Positions 1 to 8,132 of a stretch of 64,000 bases of DNA are shown here, one piece after another (positions within the stretch are counted from its first letter, which is position 1; each line of letters begins with the position of its first letter). A program made the position numbers and the translations under genes. Source of the DNA: Streptosporangium saharense (GTDB lineage Bacteria; Actinomycetota; Actinomycetes; Streptosporangiales; Streptosporangiaceae); the NCBI RefSeq assembly GCF_014203715.1, contig NZ_JACHJP010000001.1:124001-188000 (forward strand), read 5' to 3'. Under the pieces are notes generated by a model, which worked only from the letters and a program-made list of their open reading frames with translations, did no database searches and was not told the DNA's origin.

Positions 1-2
1 CC

Positions 3-1031
3 ATGAGACTCCTCCGACGTCCGCTCACCGCCGCCGTCGGCGCGTTCGCCGCCACACTCTTTCTCGTGGGCTGTACGGCCTCCCCAGCGGCCGAAGCCCC
101 CGCGCCCGAGGTGAAAGCCGGACAGGGCGGCTTCCCGCTCACCCTCCACAACGCCTGGGGCGACGTCACCATCCAGAAGGAACCACGCCGGGTCGTCGCC
201 CTCGGCTACTCCGACGTCGCGGTGGCCTCCGCCCTCGGCGCCGAGGTCGTGGGAAGCGTGCAGAGCTTCGGCAGCGTCAGCGGCCTCTCGCAGGACAGGA
301 ACCTGCCCTACGTCACCCCGCTGCCCGAACCGGTGACCTGGCTGAACCCCATGGACATCAACGTCGAGCAGATCGCCACCCTCAAGCCAGACGTCATCCT
401 CGCCACCGCCGCCTACAGCCTCAACGAGCAGACCTACGAACTCCTCAACGACATCGCCCCGGTCGTCACCTACGAGAAGGGCCTCTACCAGGCATCCGGT
501 CCCGACGAGGCCCGCAGGATCGGCAGGGCCCTCGGCAAGGAGACCGCGGCGCGGGAACTCGTCACCAAGTCCGAGCAGGCGGTCTCCGCGCTCCGCGAGG
601 AACTCCCCGGCCTCGACGGCGGCACCTACCTGTACGGCCAGGCCAGAGCCGGGGTCGCCGTCATGGTCGTCGCCAAGGACAACCTCACCGCGAAGTTCAT
701 GAGCGGCCTGGGCCTCGTGCCCCTGCCCGCCGTCGCGAACCTCAGGGGCAAGGGGTCGGTCCCGGGCACCATCGACGTCAGCTACGAGCAGGCCGGGCTG
801 TTCGAGGACGCCGACGTGCTCTTCATGACCTACCAGAGCGACCAGTACCGCCAGCAGTTCGAGAAGGACCCCGTGGTCGGCAAGCTCGGCATCATGAAGT
901 CCCGGTACGTGCCGCTGGACATCGAGGTCGCCACCGCCCTCCAGGCCCCCAACGTCGTGGCCGTGCCCTGGCTCCTCGACAGGCTCAGGGACGGCCTCGG
1001 CAAGGTCTCCGCCAGGCGGACCGGGTCGTGA
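3..1031 (+). CDS. Iron-siderophore ABC transporter substrate-binding lipoprotein
   Basis: FecB/FepB-type periplasmic-binding protein of 342 aa that should capture an Fe(III)-siderophore outside the membrane and pass it to the permeases encoded next. The N-terminus is basic, then hydrophobic, and ends in a lipobox (LVGC, residues 21-24), so Cys24 is the expected lipid anchor. The mature part has the TroA/FecB look: a region reading PRRVVALGYSDVAVASALGA, then an IATLKPDVILAT stretch typical of this fold. The stop overlaps the next start by 4 bases (GTGA), so it is translationally coupled to the permease. No ATPase gene lies downstream; if present it must be upstream of the window. The specific siderophore cannot be read from sequence. 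Confidence 0.9.
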   Translation: MRLLRRPLTAAVGAFAATLFLVGCTASPAAEAPAPEVKAGQGGFPLTLHNAWGDVTIQKEPRRVVALGYSDVAVASALGAEVVGSVQSFGSVSGLSQDRNLPYVTPLPEPVTWLNPMDINVEQIATLKPDVILATAAYSLNEQTYELLNDIAPVVTYEKGLYQASGPDEARRIGRALGKETAARELVTKSEQAVSALREELPGLDGGTYLYGQARAGVAVMVVAKDNLTAKFMSGLGLVPLPAVANLRGKGSVPGTIDVSYEQAGLFEDADVLFMTYQSDQYRQQFEKDPVVGKLGIMKSRYVPLDIEVATALQAPNVVAVPWLLDRLRDGLGKVSARRTGS

Positions 1032-2047
1032 CCCCCACGCGCGGGACGGCCGAGAGGCCGCTTGCGCGCGCCGTGCCGTACCTCACGGGAGGCCTGCTCC
1101 TGCTCGGCGCCGCGGTGGTGTGCAGCGTCGCGATCGGCTCGAAGGCGCTCGGCGTCGGCGAGACGCTCCAGGCGCTCACGGGCGCGGGCGTCGACGAGAG
1201 CGCGACCATCGTCAGGGAGGTACGGCTCCCGCGCACCCTGCTCGGACTCGTCACCGGCGCCGCGCTGGGCGTGGCCGGTGCCCTCATCCAGGCGCTGACC
1301 AGGAATCCGCTGGCCGATCCCGGCATCCTCGGGGTGAGCGCCGGGGCGGGCTTCTCCGTCACCCTCGGGGTCGCCTTCCTCGGGCTCACCGGGGTCCAGG
1401 CCCACCTCTGGCTGGCCTTCCTGGGCGCCGCCGCCGTCACCGTCCTCGTCTACTTGGTGGGCGCACTCGGGCGATCCGGGACGAACCCCACGCGGCTCGT
1501 CCTCGTCGGCGTCGCCCTCAGCGCGGTGCTCGCCGGAATCCAGTCCGGCCTCACCCTGCTCAACCCCCGCGTCCTGGACGGCATGCGCGCCTGGGCCGCG
1601 GGGTCGCTCGCGGGCTCCGACCCCGAGGCCACCCGGCACGTCATCCCGTTCGTCCTGGCCGGACTGGCCCTGGCCGTCTGGGTGGCCCCTGCGTTCAACG
1701 CCGTCGCGATGGGGGAGGACCTCTCCCGCTCCCTCGGCGTCAACCTGACCGTCGTCCGCGTCCTCACCGTCGCCGCCGTCACGCTGCTCACCGGCGGGGC
1801 GACCGCGCTGGCGGGGCCGATCATGTTCCTCGGCCTCATGGTCGCGCACATCGCCCGCTACGTCGCGGGCCCCGACCACCGCTGGATCCTGCCGGTCTCC
1901 CTCCTGCTCGGCCCGCTCGTCCTGCTCTCCGCCGACGTCCTCGCCCGCGTCGTCGTATGGCCCGGCGAACTCCCCGTAGGCGTCGTCACCGCCTTCCTCG
2001 GCGCCCCCCTCCTCATCGTCTTGATCCGCCACCGAGGCCCAACATGA
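1028..2047 (+). CDS. FecCD-family siderophore ABC transporter permease (first)
   Basis: Integral membrane permease of 339 aa with about ten hydrophobic segments, of the BtuC/FecCD family. The diagnostic stretch ALTRNPLADPGILGVSAGAG (about residues 92-111) and the later GPIMFLGLMVAHIAR region (near 260-275) match the family. It begins at a GTG overlapping the lipoprotein stop. It should pair with the second FecCD protein as a heterodimeric channel for Fe-siderophore uptake. Its stop overlaps an ATG (ATGA) of a short open frame that fills the gap to the second permease, which is unusual because these two genes normally abut. Confidence 0.92.
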   Translation: MTPTRGTAERPLARAVPYLTGGLLLLGAAVVCSVAIGSKALGVGETLQALTGAGVDESATIVREVRLPRTLLGLVTGAALGVAGALIQALTRNPLADPGILGVSAGAGFSVTLGVAFLGLTGVQAHLWLAFLGAAAVTVLVYLVGALGRSGTNPTRLVLVGVALSAVLAGIQSGLTLLNPRVLDGMRAWAAGSLAGSDPEATRHVIPFVLAGLALAVWVAPAFNAVAMGEDLSRSLGVNLTVVRVLTVAAVTLLTGGATALAGPIMFLGLMVAHIARYVAGPDHRWILPVSLLLGPLVLLSADVLARVVVWPGELPVGVVTAFLGAPLLIVLIRHRGPT

Positions 2048-2265
2048 CGTACGGCCCGCAATCCCATCGAGACACCCTTTCTCCGCGTGTGTACGGCGTG
2101 CTCCGGCACCCGGGGCCCCACCGAGGCGTCCTCCCTCCGCGCGCCGCCTCTCGTCATGCCGATCCGCAGCCGAGCCGGAGGCACGGCACGCCCTGGCTAC
2201 TCGGAGATGTCTGTCTCATCCCTTCCGGCGCACTGACCCGCGGACAAGCCAGAGGCCCAGCATGA
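2044..2265 (+). CDS. Short bridging ORF between the two permeases (hypothetical)
   Basis: A 73-codon frame that begins at an ATG overlapping the first permease stop and ends with a TGA overlapping the ATG of the second permease, so ATGA junctions tile it on both sides. Both junctions share the near-identical string GAGGCCCARCATGAC, and a second matching string (CACCGAGGCGTCC) follows each. This suggests the start region of the second permease was partly duplicated. The predicted product is rich in Arg, Pro and His, with no recognisable domain. It may simply carry ribosomes across the gap or be a decayed insert. Real protein status is doubtful. Confidence 0.35.
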   Translation: MTYGPQSHRDTLSPRVYGVLRHPGPHRGVLPPRAASRHADPQPSRRHGTPWLLGDVCLIPSGALTRGQARGPA

Positions 2266-3281
2266 CCCTTCAGCGTCACGTCGTCAGGCCACACCGAGGC
2301 GTCCGCGGGCACCTCGCCGTACTCCTCGTCACCGCCTCCATCGGCGCGCTGGTCTTCCTCCTCGCCCTGGGCACGGGCGAGATCGGTCTCTCCCCGCTCG
2401 AAGTCCTCCGGATCCTCGCCGGGAACGCCGGGGACACACTCGGCGGGACGGCCGTCCTGTCCTGGCGCATGCCACGTGCCCTGCTCGCCCTCGCCTTCGG
2501 CGCGGCGCTCGGCCTCAGCGGCGCGATCTTCCAGAGCATCACCCGCAACCCCCTGGGCAGCCCCGACATCATCGGCTTCGACACCGGCGCCTACACCGGC
2601 GCGCTCATCACGATCATGGTGACGGGCGCCGGGGGCTACCTCCAGATCGCGGCGGGGGCGCTCTGCGGTGGCCTGGTCACGGCCGGACTCGTCTACACCC
2701 TGGCCTTCAGACGCGGCATGCGGGGACACCGCCTCATCATCGTCGGGATCGGTGTGACGGCGATGCTCGCCTCCGTCAACACCTGGCTGATCTACCGCGC
2801 TGACCTCGACGTCGCGGCCCGCGCGGCGCTCTGGGGCGCGGGCTCGCTGGAGTCCCTCGGTTGGAAACACGCCCTGCCCGCCCTCGCCGTCCTGGCGGTG
2901 CTCCTCACCCTCGCCGCCGTCCTGTCCGGACCGCTGCGCGTCCTGCGGCTCGGTGACGACGTCGCCGTCGTCCTCGGCCTGCGCGTCGAGCCCGTACGGC
3001 TGGCGCTCGTCGCCGTCGGCGTCGGGCTGACCGCGACCGTCACCGCCGCCGCGGGCCCCATCGCGTTCGTCGCGCTGGCCGCCCCGCAGATCGCCCGCCG
3101 CCTGCTCCCCGCCACGGGAACCGCCCTCGCGCTCTCGGCCGTGGTCGGCGCCACCCTGCTCGCCGGAGCCGACTGGCTCGCCCAGCGCGCCTTCGCCCCC
3201 ACCCAACTCCCCGCAGGCATCATGACCATCTCCCTCGGCGGCCTCTACCTCCTCCACCGCCTCACCACAAAACGCGTGTGA
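2262..3281 (+). CDS. FecCD-family siderophore ABC transporter permease (second)
   Basis: Second membrane permease of the uptake operon, 339 aa. It carries the family signature SITRNPLGSPDIIGFDTGAY (about residues 90-109) and a conserved C-terminal GPIAFVALAAPQIARRL segment. It resembles FepG-like partners, while the first permease resembles FepD-like ones. The start ATG overlaps the stop of the short bridging frame and is preceded by GAGG. A hairpin about 80 bases past the stop probably ends the operon. With no ATPase in view the transporter depends on a subunit encoded elsewhere. Confidence 0.92.
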   Translation: MTLQRHVVRPHRGVRGHLAVLLVTASIGALVFLLALGTGEIGLSPLEVLRILAGNAGDTLGGTAVLSWRMPRALLALAFGAALGLSGAIFQSITRNPLGSPDIIGFDTGAYTGALITIMVTGAGGYLQIAAGALCGGLVTAGLVYTLAFRRGMRGHRLIIVGIGVTAMLASVNTWLIYRADLDVAARAALWGAGSLESLGWKHALPALAVLAVLLTLAAVLSGPLRVLRLGDDVAVVLGLRVEPVRLALVAVGVGLTATVTAAAGPIAFVALAAPQIARRLLPATGTALALSAVVGATLLAGADWLAQRAFAPTQLPAGIMTISLGGLYLLHRLTTKRV

Positions 3282-3362
3282 CTCTCAGTAGTCACTCACA
3301 ATTGACTTCGTGTCCGTCGTGGTGCACGATGAGGGCGTCGTGGGCACTAGTCCACGGAAGTG

Positions 3363-3399
3363 AACCCGGCAGCTCTCCGGACGGTGAGTCGGCCGGGTT
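3363..3399 (+). terminator. Hairpin after siderophore operon
   Basis: Inverted repeat AACCCGGC / GCCGGGTT with a 21-base loop followed by TTT. It lies about 80 bases after the second permease and is the likely transcription end of the uptake operon. Confidence 0.5.
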
Positions 3400-3421
3400 T
3401 CGCGTTTCCCGGGGACGTTCT

Positions 3422-3630
3422 TCAGGCAGTCACACTGACGACGTTCCGCACCACACCATCTGTGCGACGACGCCAGTCGCCCCCCTTCCCGTAGGCCCAC
3501 GCCAGAGCGTCCGGCACCCACAGAAGCGGCTCCGAAGAAGGACGACCATGGCCGTACGCCATCCGATCGTGCGCCTCGGCCTTGCCCAACATCTCATGGA
3601 CAACCAGCCGATCCTGCCGCAGAAGGATTC
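3422..3630 (-). pseudogene. C-terminal remnant of a hypothetical actinomycete protein
   Basis: Reading the minus strand from about 3630 to the stop at 3422 gives a segment whose tail (LLWVPDALAWAYGKGGDWRR and flanks) looks like the conserved C-terminus of a family of about 200-aa actinomycete proteins that I recognise only by pattern. No N-terminal part exists: upstream in this frame the sequence is the end of the GntR/TetR gene. I therefore read it as a 5'-truncated remnant left by a rearrangement. Function unknown. Confidence 0.4.
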
Positions 3631-3633
3631 CGG

Positions 3634-4554
3634 TCAGCGCCTCTCGATGATCGTGGTGAGGCCGTCGAGGAGGGCGGACAGGCCGAATTCGAAGAGGCGG
3701 TCGAGGTTGAGGTCGAAGGCACCGGCCAGGTCGTCGACGACCCTGGAGAAGGCCGGGTAGTCCCCGGTCTCGAAGAGCGTCCGAAGGTTGTCCTCCTGGC
3801 CGTCCATCCACTCGTTCTGGGTGAGCCCGGTGGTGGCGAACGCCTGCCGTTCGACCTCGATGTTGACCGCGATGCCCTGCACGAAGCTGTAGAGCAGGGT
3901 GTGCACATGCATCTTGGTCATGGCGTCGATCGGGGTGTCCTCCAGCGCGGCGAACGCCCATTCGGTGTGCCTGATCAGGTTGGACGAGGGAAGCGGCCTC
4001 ACCAGTGAGGTCGCCTTGACCAGCCACGGATGAGCCCGGTAGGCGGCCCACTGCAGGCGCGCGGACGTCTCCAGGCGGGCGCGCCAGCCGTACGGAAAGA
4101 CCTCGGGTAGGGGGAACTCCTCGACCACCGCGTCGATCATCAGCAGGACCAGGTCGTCCTTGCCGCCCACGTGCCGGTAGAGCGACATGGTGGCCGCGCC
4201 GACCCTGTCCGCGACGGCGCGCATGGTCAGCTCGGGGAAGCCGTCGGCGTCGGCGATCTCGATGGCGGCCCGCACGACGCGTTCCCGTGTCAGGTCGCCG
4301 CCCGGTGCCACCGGACGCCGGGCGGACACCGGGCGGCCCCGGGGCTTCGCGACCACCGTGCCGACCCGTGGCTCGGCGACCACGACGCCCTCCCGCGCCA
4401 GGAGGGTCAGCGCCTTCGCGGCGGTGGCCAGGGCGACCCCCCAGTCCCTGGCGAGCTGCCTGGTCGAGGGCACCCGGTCGCCCTCGCGGAGTCTGCCATC
4501 GGCGACGCGGCGCCTGATGTCGTCGGCGATACGCGCGTGGGGCGGCTGGGACAT
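3634..4554 (-). CDS. GntR-TetR fusion transcriptional regulator
   Basis: Regulator of 306 aa with two DNA-binding modules. Residues 1-70 form a GntR-type winged helix (RRRVADGRLREGDRVPSTRQ, then LARDWGVALATAAKAL). After a short basic linker, residues from about 88 form a TetR helix-turn-helix (AVADRVGAATMSLYRHVGGK). The remainder is a TetR C-terminal ligand domain of the TetR_C type. It is divergent from the FAD monooxygenase, with a perfect palindrome in the shared intergenic region, so autoregulation and repression of the monooxygenase are likely. The inducer is unknown, probably an aromatic or antibiotic-like substrate of the flavoenzyme. Confidence 0.85.
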   Translation of the reverse strand: MSQPPHARIADDIRRRVADGRLREGDRVPSTRQLARDWGVALATAAKALTLLAREGVVVAEPRVGTVVAKPRGRPVSARRPVAPGGDLTRERVVRAAIEIADADGFPELTMRAVADRVGAATMSLYRHVGGKDDLVLLMIDAVVEEFPLPEVFPYGWRARLETSARLQWAAYRAHPWLVKATSLVRPLPSSNLIRHTEWAFAALEDTPIDAMTKMHVHTLLYSFVQGIAVNIEVERQAFATTGLTQNEWMDGQEDNLRTLFETGDYPAFSRVVDDLAGAFDLNLDRLFEFGLSALLDGLTTIIERR

Positions 4555-4562
4555 CGTGCTCC

Positions 4563-4576
4563 CTGTACTAGTACAG
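4563..4576. promoter_or_regulatory. Palindromic operator for the GntR/TetR regulator
   Basis: CTGTACTAGTACAG is a perfect 14-base palindrome located 9 bases upstream of the regulator start and 84 bases before the monooxygenase. Its GTAC-n-AGTAC core resembles GntR-family operators. Two more GTAC-containing half-like sequences lie within the next 70 bases. Confidence 0.6.
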
Positions 4577-4659
4577 AACGTGCTGTTTCACCTTGCTGCT
4601 AGCTGTTCGTACATCGTAATTTCTGTTCTGCGTACAACGTCAACAGACAGGAGTGTCCC

Positions 4660-5745
4660 ATGAGGGTTCTCATCTCGGGCGTGGGTGTCGGCGGCCCCGT
4701 CCTGGCCTACTGGCTACGTGAACACGGCGCCGAGGTGACGCTCGTCGAGCGTGCCTCCACCCCGCGCACGGGCGGCCAGGCCGTGGACATCCGGGGGGCG
4801 GCGCTGACCGTGGCCGACCGGATGGGCGTCCTGGAGCAGGCCAGGGCCGTACGGACGACCATGCGCGGCATGTCGATGGTCGACGGCGACGGCAACGAGA
4901 CCATGCGCAGCACCGAGGAGACGGTCAGCGGAGGCCGCTTCGACAGCCCGGACATCGAGATCCTGCGCGACGACCTGACCGCCATCGTCACCGCGGCGAC
5001 CGACGCCGAGTACCTGTACGGCGACTCGATCGCCGCCATCGACCAGGACGAACACGGCGTGGACGTCACGTTCGAGAGCGGCGCGCGAGGCCGCTACGAC
5101 TACGTGGTCGGGGCGGACGGCCTGCACTCGAACGTCCGTGACCTGGTCTTCGGCCCCGAACATCAGTTCCTGCACCACCTCGGCACATACGTCTCGATCT
5201 ACACTGCCCCCAACTTCCTCGGCCTGGACCACTGGCAGGTCTGGCACCACGAGGGCGAGGCGGGGTTCGGCCTGTTCAGCGACCGGGACACCGACGTGAT
5301 GCGGGTCAACCTGGGCTTCGAGGCCGGGCCGATCGACTACGACCCCCGCGACACCGAGGGGAACAAGCGCCTCGTGGAGGAGCACTGCTCGTCCCTGCGC
5401 TGGGAGACGCCCCGGCTGATCGAGGCCATGTGGAAGGCCGACGACTTCTACTTCGACGCCATGGCCCAGGTCAAGATGGACAGCTGGTCCAGGGGCAGGG
5501 TCACGCTGGTGGGGGACGCGGGCTACTGCGCCTCGCCGCTGTCGGGCCAGGGCACCAGCCTGGCCATGGTCGGCGCGTACGTGCTGGCCGAGGAACTCGG
5601 CAGGAAGCTCGCCGGGGCGTTCGAACGCTACGAGGAGCGCATGCGCCCCTTCGTCGCCCGCAACCAGGCCCTCGCCCTGGAGAACCCCGGCCAGGGCGCC
5701 TCTCCCGAGACCGTACGGCAGGCCGCGGAGAGCATTGTCATCTGA
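4660..5745 (+). CDS. FAD-dependent monooxygenase (PHBH fold)
   Basis: A 361-aa group A flavin monooxygenase that would use FAD and NAD(P)H to hydroxylate an aromatic or polyketide-like substrate. Visible motifs are the N-terminal dinucleotide-binding GVGVGGP (residues 7-13) with the acidic end of beta 2 at LVER, the mid-protein DG motif (VVGADGLHSNVRD), and the FAD-ribityl GD motif (LVGDAGYCASPLSGQGTSLA) in the C-terminal third. It resembles the TetX-like, antibiotic-modifying branch, but the substrate cannot be inferred. ATG follows ACAGGAG. Its 3' end overlaps the convergent aldo/keto reductase gene by 8 bases. The divergent GntR/TetR gene likely controls it. Confidence 0.88.
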   Translation: MRVLISGVGVGGPVLAYWLREHGAEVTLVERASTPRTGGQAVDIRGAALTVADRMGVLEQARAVRTTMRGMSMVDGDGNETMRSTEETVSGGRFDSPDIEILRDDLTAIVTAATDAEYLYGDSIAAIDQDEHGVDVTFESGARGRYDYVVGADGLHSNVRDLVFGPEHQFLHHLGTYVSIYTAPNFLGLDHWQVWHHEGEAGFGLFSDRDTDVMRVNLGFEAGPIDYDPRDTEGNKRLVEEHCSSLRWETPRLIEAMWKADDFYFDAMAQVKMDSWSRGRVTLVGDAGYCASPLSGQGTSLAMVGAYVLAEELGRKLAGAFERYEERMRPFVARNQALALENPGQGASPETVRQAAESIVI

Positions 5746-6763
5746 GGCGGCGCCGCAGCGACGGGTCGAGCAGCGCGGGCGGGGTGTCGTGTTTCTCGTG
5801 CGGGGCCAGATCGACACCGGGGGCGACGATCGTGTCGATCGCGTCGAGGACGTCGGCGGGGAGCACCGTGTCCGCGGCGGCGAGCTGTGAACGCAGGTGA
5901 TCCAGCGTACGGGGACCGATGATCGCGCTGGTCACGGCGGGGTGCGCGGTCACGAAACCGAGCGCGAGCTGGATCATGGTCAGCCCGGCCTCGTCGGCGA
6001 CCTTGGCCAGCCGTTCGACGGCGTCGAGCCTGGCGCGGTTGGCGGGGACTGCGGTGTCGAAGCGCTGCGGCATGAACGTCGAGCGGTTGGTGGCGACCTC
6101 CCTGCCCTCGCGGATCGCGCCCGACAGCCAGCCGGAGGCCAGCGGGCTCCACACCAGCACACCGAGTCCGTACTGCTCGGTGACGGGCAGCACGTGGCTC
6201 TCGACGCCGCGCTGCAGGATCGAGTAGCTGGGCTGCTCGGTGACGTAACGACCCAGGTGGTTCTCACGGGAGGCCCACTGGGCCTGCACGATGCGGTACG
6301 CGGGGAAGGTCGATGAGCCGAAATACCGGATCTTTCCCGCGCGTTGCAGGTCGGTCAGGGCCGACAGCGTCTCCTCGTCGCCGGTGCTCGGGTCCCACCG
6401 GTGGATCTGGTAGAGATCGACGTGATCGACACCGAGGCGGCGCAGGCTGTCGTCCAGCGCGGTGACCAGCCAGCGCCGCGAACCTCCCCGGTGGTTGCGC
6501 TCCTCGCCCATCGGCATGCCCGCCTTCGTGGCCAGCACGATGTCGTCGCGGCGCCCGGCGACGGCCTTGCCGACCATCTCCTCCGACTCGCCCGCGCCGT
6601 ACACGTCTGCGGTGTCGATGACGTTGATCCCGCCTTCGAGGGCGGCGTCGATGACGGCGGTGACCTCCTCCTGGGTGGTGCGTCCGATCCTGCCGAAGTT
6701 CATCGCGCCGAGCGCGAGAGAGCTGACCCGCACACCGGTGCGGCCCAGGTCGCGATACTGCAT
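5738..6763 (-). CDS. Aldo/keto reductase
   Basis: NADPH-dependent oxidoreductase of 341 aa with a TIM-barrel AKR fold. The catalytic tetrad is visible as Asp50 and Tyr55 (IDTADVYGAGE), Lys80 (LATKAG) and His121 (YQIHRWD). The C-terminal cofactor-binding region ends in the usual AIIGPRTLDHL pattern. I chose the ATG at 6763 because the protein then starts MQYRDLGRTG, as expected for the family, behind a GGAGG. A longer frame reaches 6883 but would cross the operators. The gene is divergent from a TetR gene, with two matching operators between them, so it is probably repressed until an electrophile or carbonyl ligand appears. Confidence 0.92.
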   Translation of the reverse strand: MQYRDLGRTGVRVSSLALGAMNFGRIGRTTQEEVTAVIDAALEGGINVIDTADVYGAGESEEMVGKAVAGRRDDIVLATKAGMPMGEERNHRGGSRRWLVTALDDSLRRLGVDHVDLYQIHRWDPSTGDEETLSALTDLQRAGKIRYFGSSTFPAYRIVQAQWASRENHLGRYVTEQPSYSILQRGVESHVLPVTEQYGLGVLVWSPLASGWLSGAIREGREVATNRSTFMPQRFDTAVPANRARLDAVERLAKVADEAGLTMIQLALGFVTAHPAVTSAIIGPRTLDHLRSQLAAADTVLPADVLDAIDTIVAPGVDLAPHEKHDTPPALLDPSLRRRLR

Positions 6764-6833
6764 GGCTGGGTTCCTCCATCGGGGGTGATGACGTACGGCT
6801 TGGCCGCCGGGCCCCGTTCTGCCATCATGGATA

Positions 6834-6878
6834 AACGGGACGTTGTCCCGGTTAACGATATGGAACGTTGTCCCGTTT
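6834..6878. promoter_or_regulatory. Paired TetR operators between reductase and TetR gene
   Basis: Two similar sites 27 bases apart: AACGGGACGTTGTCCCGGTT (6834-6853, with the palindrome CGGGAC-GTT-GTCCCG) and GGAACGTTGTCCCGTTT (6862-6878). They sit between the divergent starts of the aldo/keto reductase and TetR genes and most likely bind that TetR protein. Confidence 0.7.
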
Positions 6879-6897
6879 AGCAAGCTCGGCAGGTTCG

Positions 6898-7467
6898 ATG
6901 GAGGACGGAGTGGTGGACAAGCCCAGGCGGGCGGACGCCCAGCGCAACAAGGAGGCTCTGCTCGACGCGGCCGCCGCGATCTTCGTCACCTCGGGCGTCG
7001 AGGCGCCGGTACGCGACATCGCGGCCAGGGCGGGCGTCGGGACGGCCACGATCTACCGCCACTTCCCGACACGGGCGGACCTCATCATCGCCGTCTACCG
7101 CCACCAGGTAGAGGCCTGCGCCGAAGCCGGTCCGGCCCTGCTGGCCTCCGGTGCGACGCCGTACACCGCGCTGGGGCGATGGATCGACCTCTTCGTCGAC
7201 TTCCTGGTCACCAAGCACGGTCTCGCCGCCGTGCTGCAACCGGGCAACCCCGGCTTCGACACGCTGCACGCCTACTTCATCGACCGCCTGGTGCCCGTGT
7301 GCGCCCGGCTGCTCGACGCCGCGACCGAGTCCGGGGAGATCCGTCCCGGCCTTCAGGCCTACGAACTCATGCGCGGCATCGGGAACCTCTGCATAGGCGC
7401 GAACGGCGACCCCCACTACGACGCCCGCCGCCTGGTCGGACTCCTCGTCGCGGGACTGAGAGCGTGA
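6898..7467 (+). CDS. TetR-family transcriptional regulator
   Basis: TetR repressor of about 189 aa. The N-terminal helix-turn-helix is clear (VRDIAARAGVGTATIYRHFP, then TRADLIIAV), followed by a ligand-binding domain of the SBP-56-like/TetR C-terminal type. The start could be ATG 6898 or GTG 6913, the latter with a better GGAG spacing; a still earlier ATG at 6868 lies inside an operator and is unlikely. It is divergent from the aldo/keto reductase and probably controls both genes. Three regulators of TetR type lie in the first 22 kb, each beside an enzyme or transporter. Confidence 0.88.
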   Translation: MEDGVVDKPRRADAQRNKEALLDAAAAIFVTSGVEAPVRDIAARAGVGTATIYRHFPTRADLIIAVYRHQVEACAEAGPALLASGATPYTALGRWIDLFVDFLVTKHGLAAVLQPGNPGFDTLHAYFIDRLVPVCARLLDAATESGEIRPGLQAYELMRGIGNLCIGANGDPHYDARRLVGLLVAGLRA

Positions 7468-7555
7468 GGAGCCTCAGGAGGGGGATCGCCGCCGCGCTTC
7501 CCGTCACCGGCGCGCCCCCGACCATGCTGTACGGCGAGGCGCTCGGTGACGACGG

Positions 7556-7810
7556 CTACGGTCTGACGCCCTTCCTGGCGCCGGTGGTGAAGCCCGCGGT
7601 CTGGGGGTCGCCGGTGGTGCCCGCCGCGACCGAGGTCAGCATGCTGACCACCGCCGCCATGCCCGCCACCGAGACCACCGCGGGCCAGGCGACGTCGAAC
7701 AGTCCGACCTGCTTGGCGCTCAGCGCGGCCAGGGCGGTGGAGGCCGCCGCCCTGATCATCCGCTCGCCCGTGTCCACCCAGTACGTTCCGGTCAGCAGTC
7801 GTCGCGTCAT
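7556..7810 (-). CDS. Small holin-like membrane protein (r1t-type)
   Basis: An 84-aa protein with two hydrophobic segments. A conserved-looking stretch (ALSAKQVGLFDVAWPAVVSV, then AGMAAVVSMLTS) matches actinophage r1t-family holins, which oligomerise in the membrane to release lysins. No lysin or other phage gene is near, so it is a stand-alone copy of the kind common on actinomycete chromosomes. GAGGAG precedes the ATG. Inverted repeats lie 60-105 bases upstream. Its function here is unknown; membrane permeability or regulated lysis are possibilities. Confidence 0.7.
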   Translation of the reverse strand: MTRRLLTGTYWVDTGERMIRAAASTALAALSAKQVGLFDVAWPAVVSVAGMAAVVSMLTSVAAGTTGDPQTAGFTTGARKGVRP

Positions 7811-8132
7811 CGTCGTGATCTCCTCTTCCGTCTGCGCCGGAGTCGGGGCGCTGGAGGGTGAATGCTTCCACGATCGTAACTATTTGTAGTTATGTGTGCA
7901 CTGATCGTTACAGTGAGGAAGTCATCACTTCACCCGTCCCTGTTCGGGAGGGTCGTGGGGCGGACGGTGCTTCTTCGCGGGAGCCCTCCGAGGGCGGGAA
8001 TTACTTCGGGGGCAAAACGGCAGGGAGATATCAACCATAGGGCCGAAATATCGGTAAATATGATCTCGTTATTCCCGGTGACTGATGATCATCTTGGAGG
8101 CGTTAACCCCCCAAAACGCAAGGAAACACCCA
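7811..8132. other. Intergenic region with operator-like repeats
   Basis: About 320 bases between the divergent holin and secreted-protein genes. It holds the operator-like repeats listed separately. The right part is AT-richer and probably contains the promoter of the secreted protein. I see no further gene. Confidence 0.5.
7871..7915. promoter_or_regulatory. Operator-like inverted repeats upstream of holin gene
   Basis: TAACTA (7877-7882) and TAGTTA (7887-7892) form one inverted repeat, and CACTGATCGTTACAGTG (7899-7915) forms another with CACTG/CAGTG arms. The second contains GTAACGATC on the minus strand, a core that reappears twice near 9.0 kb. TetR-type operators often look like this, but the cognate regulator is not known. 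Confidence 0.4.

Noticed and set aside
7416..7871. 151-codon frame overlapping the holin gene on the same strand
   Set aside because: His/Arg/Gly-rich out-of-frame shadow; the 84-aa holin frame has the ribosome site and membrane segments.
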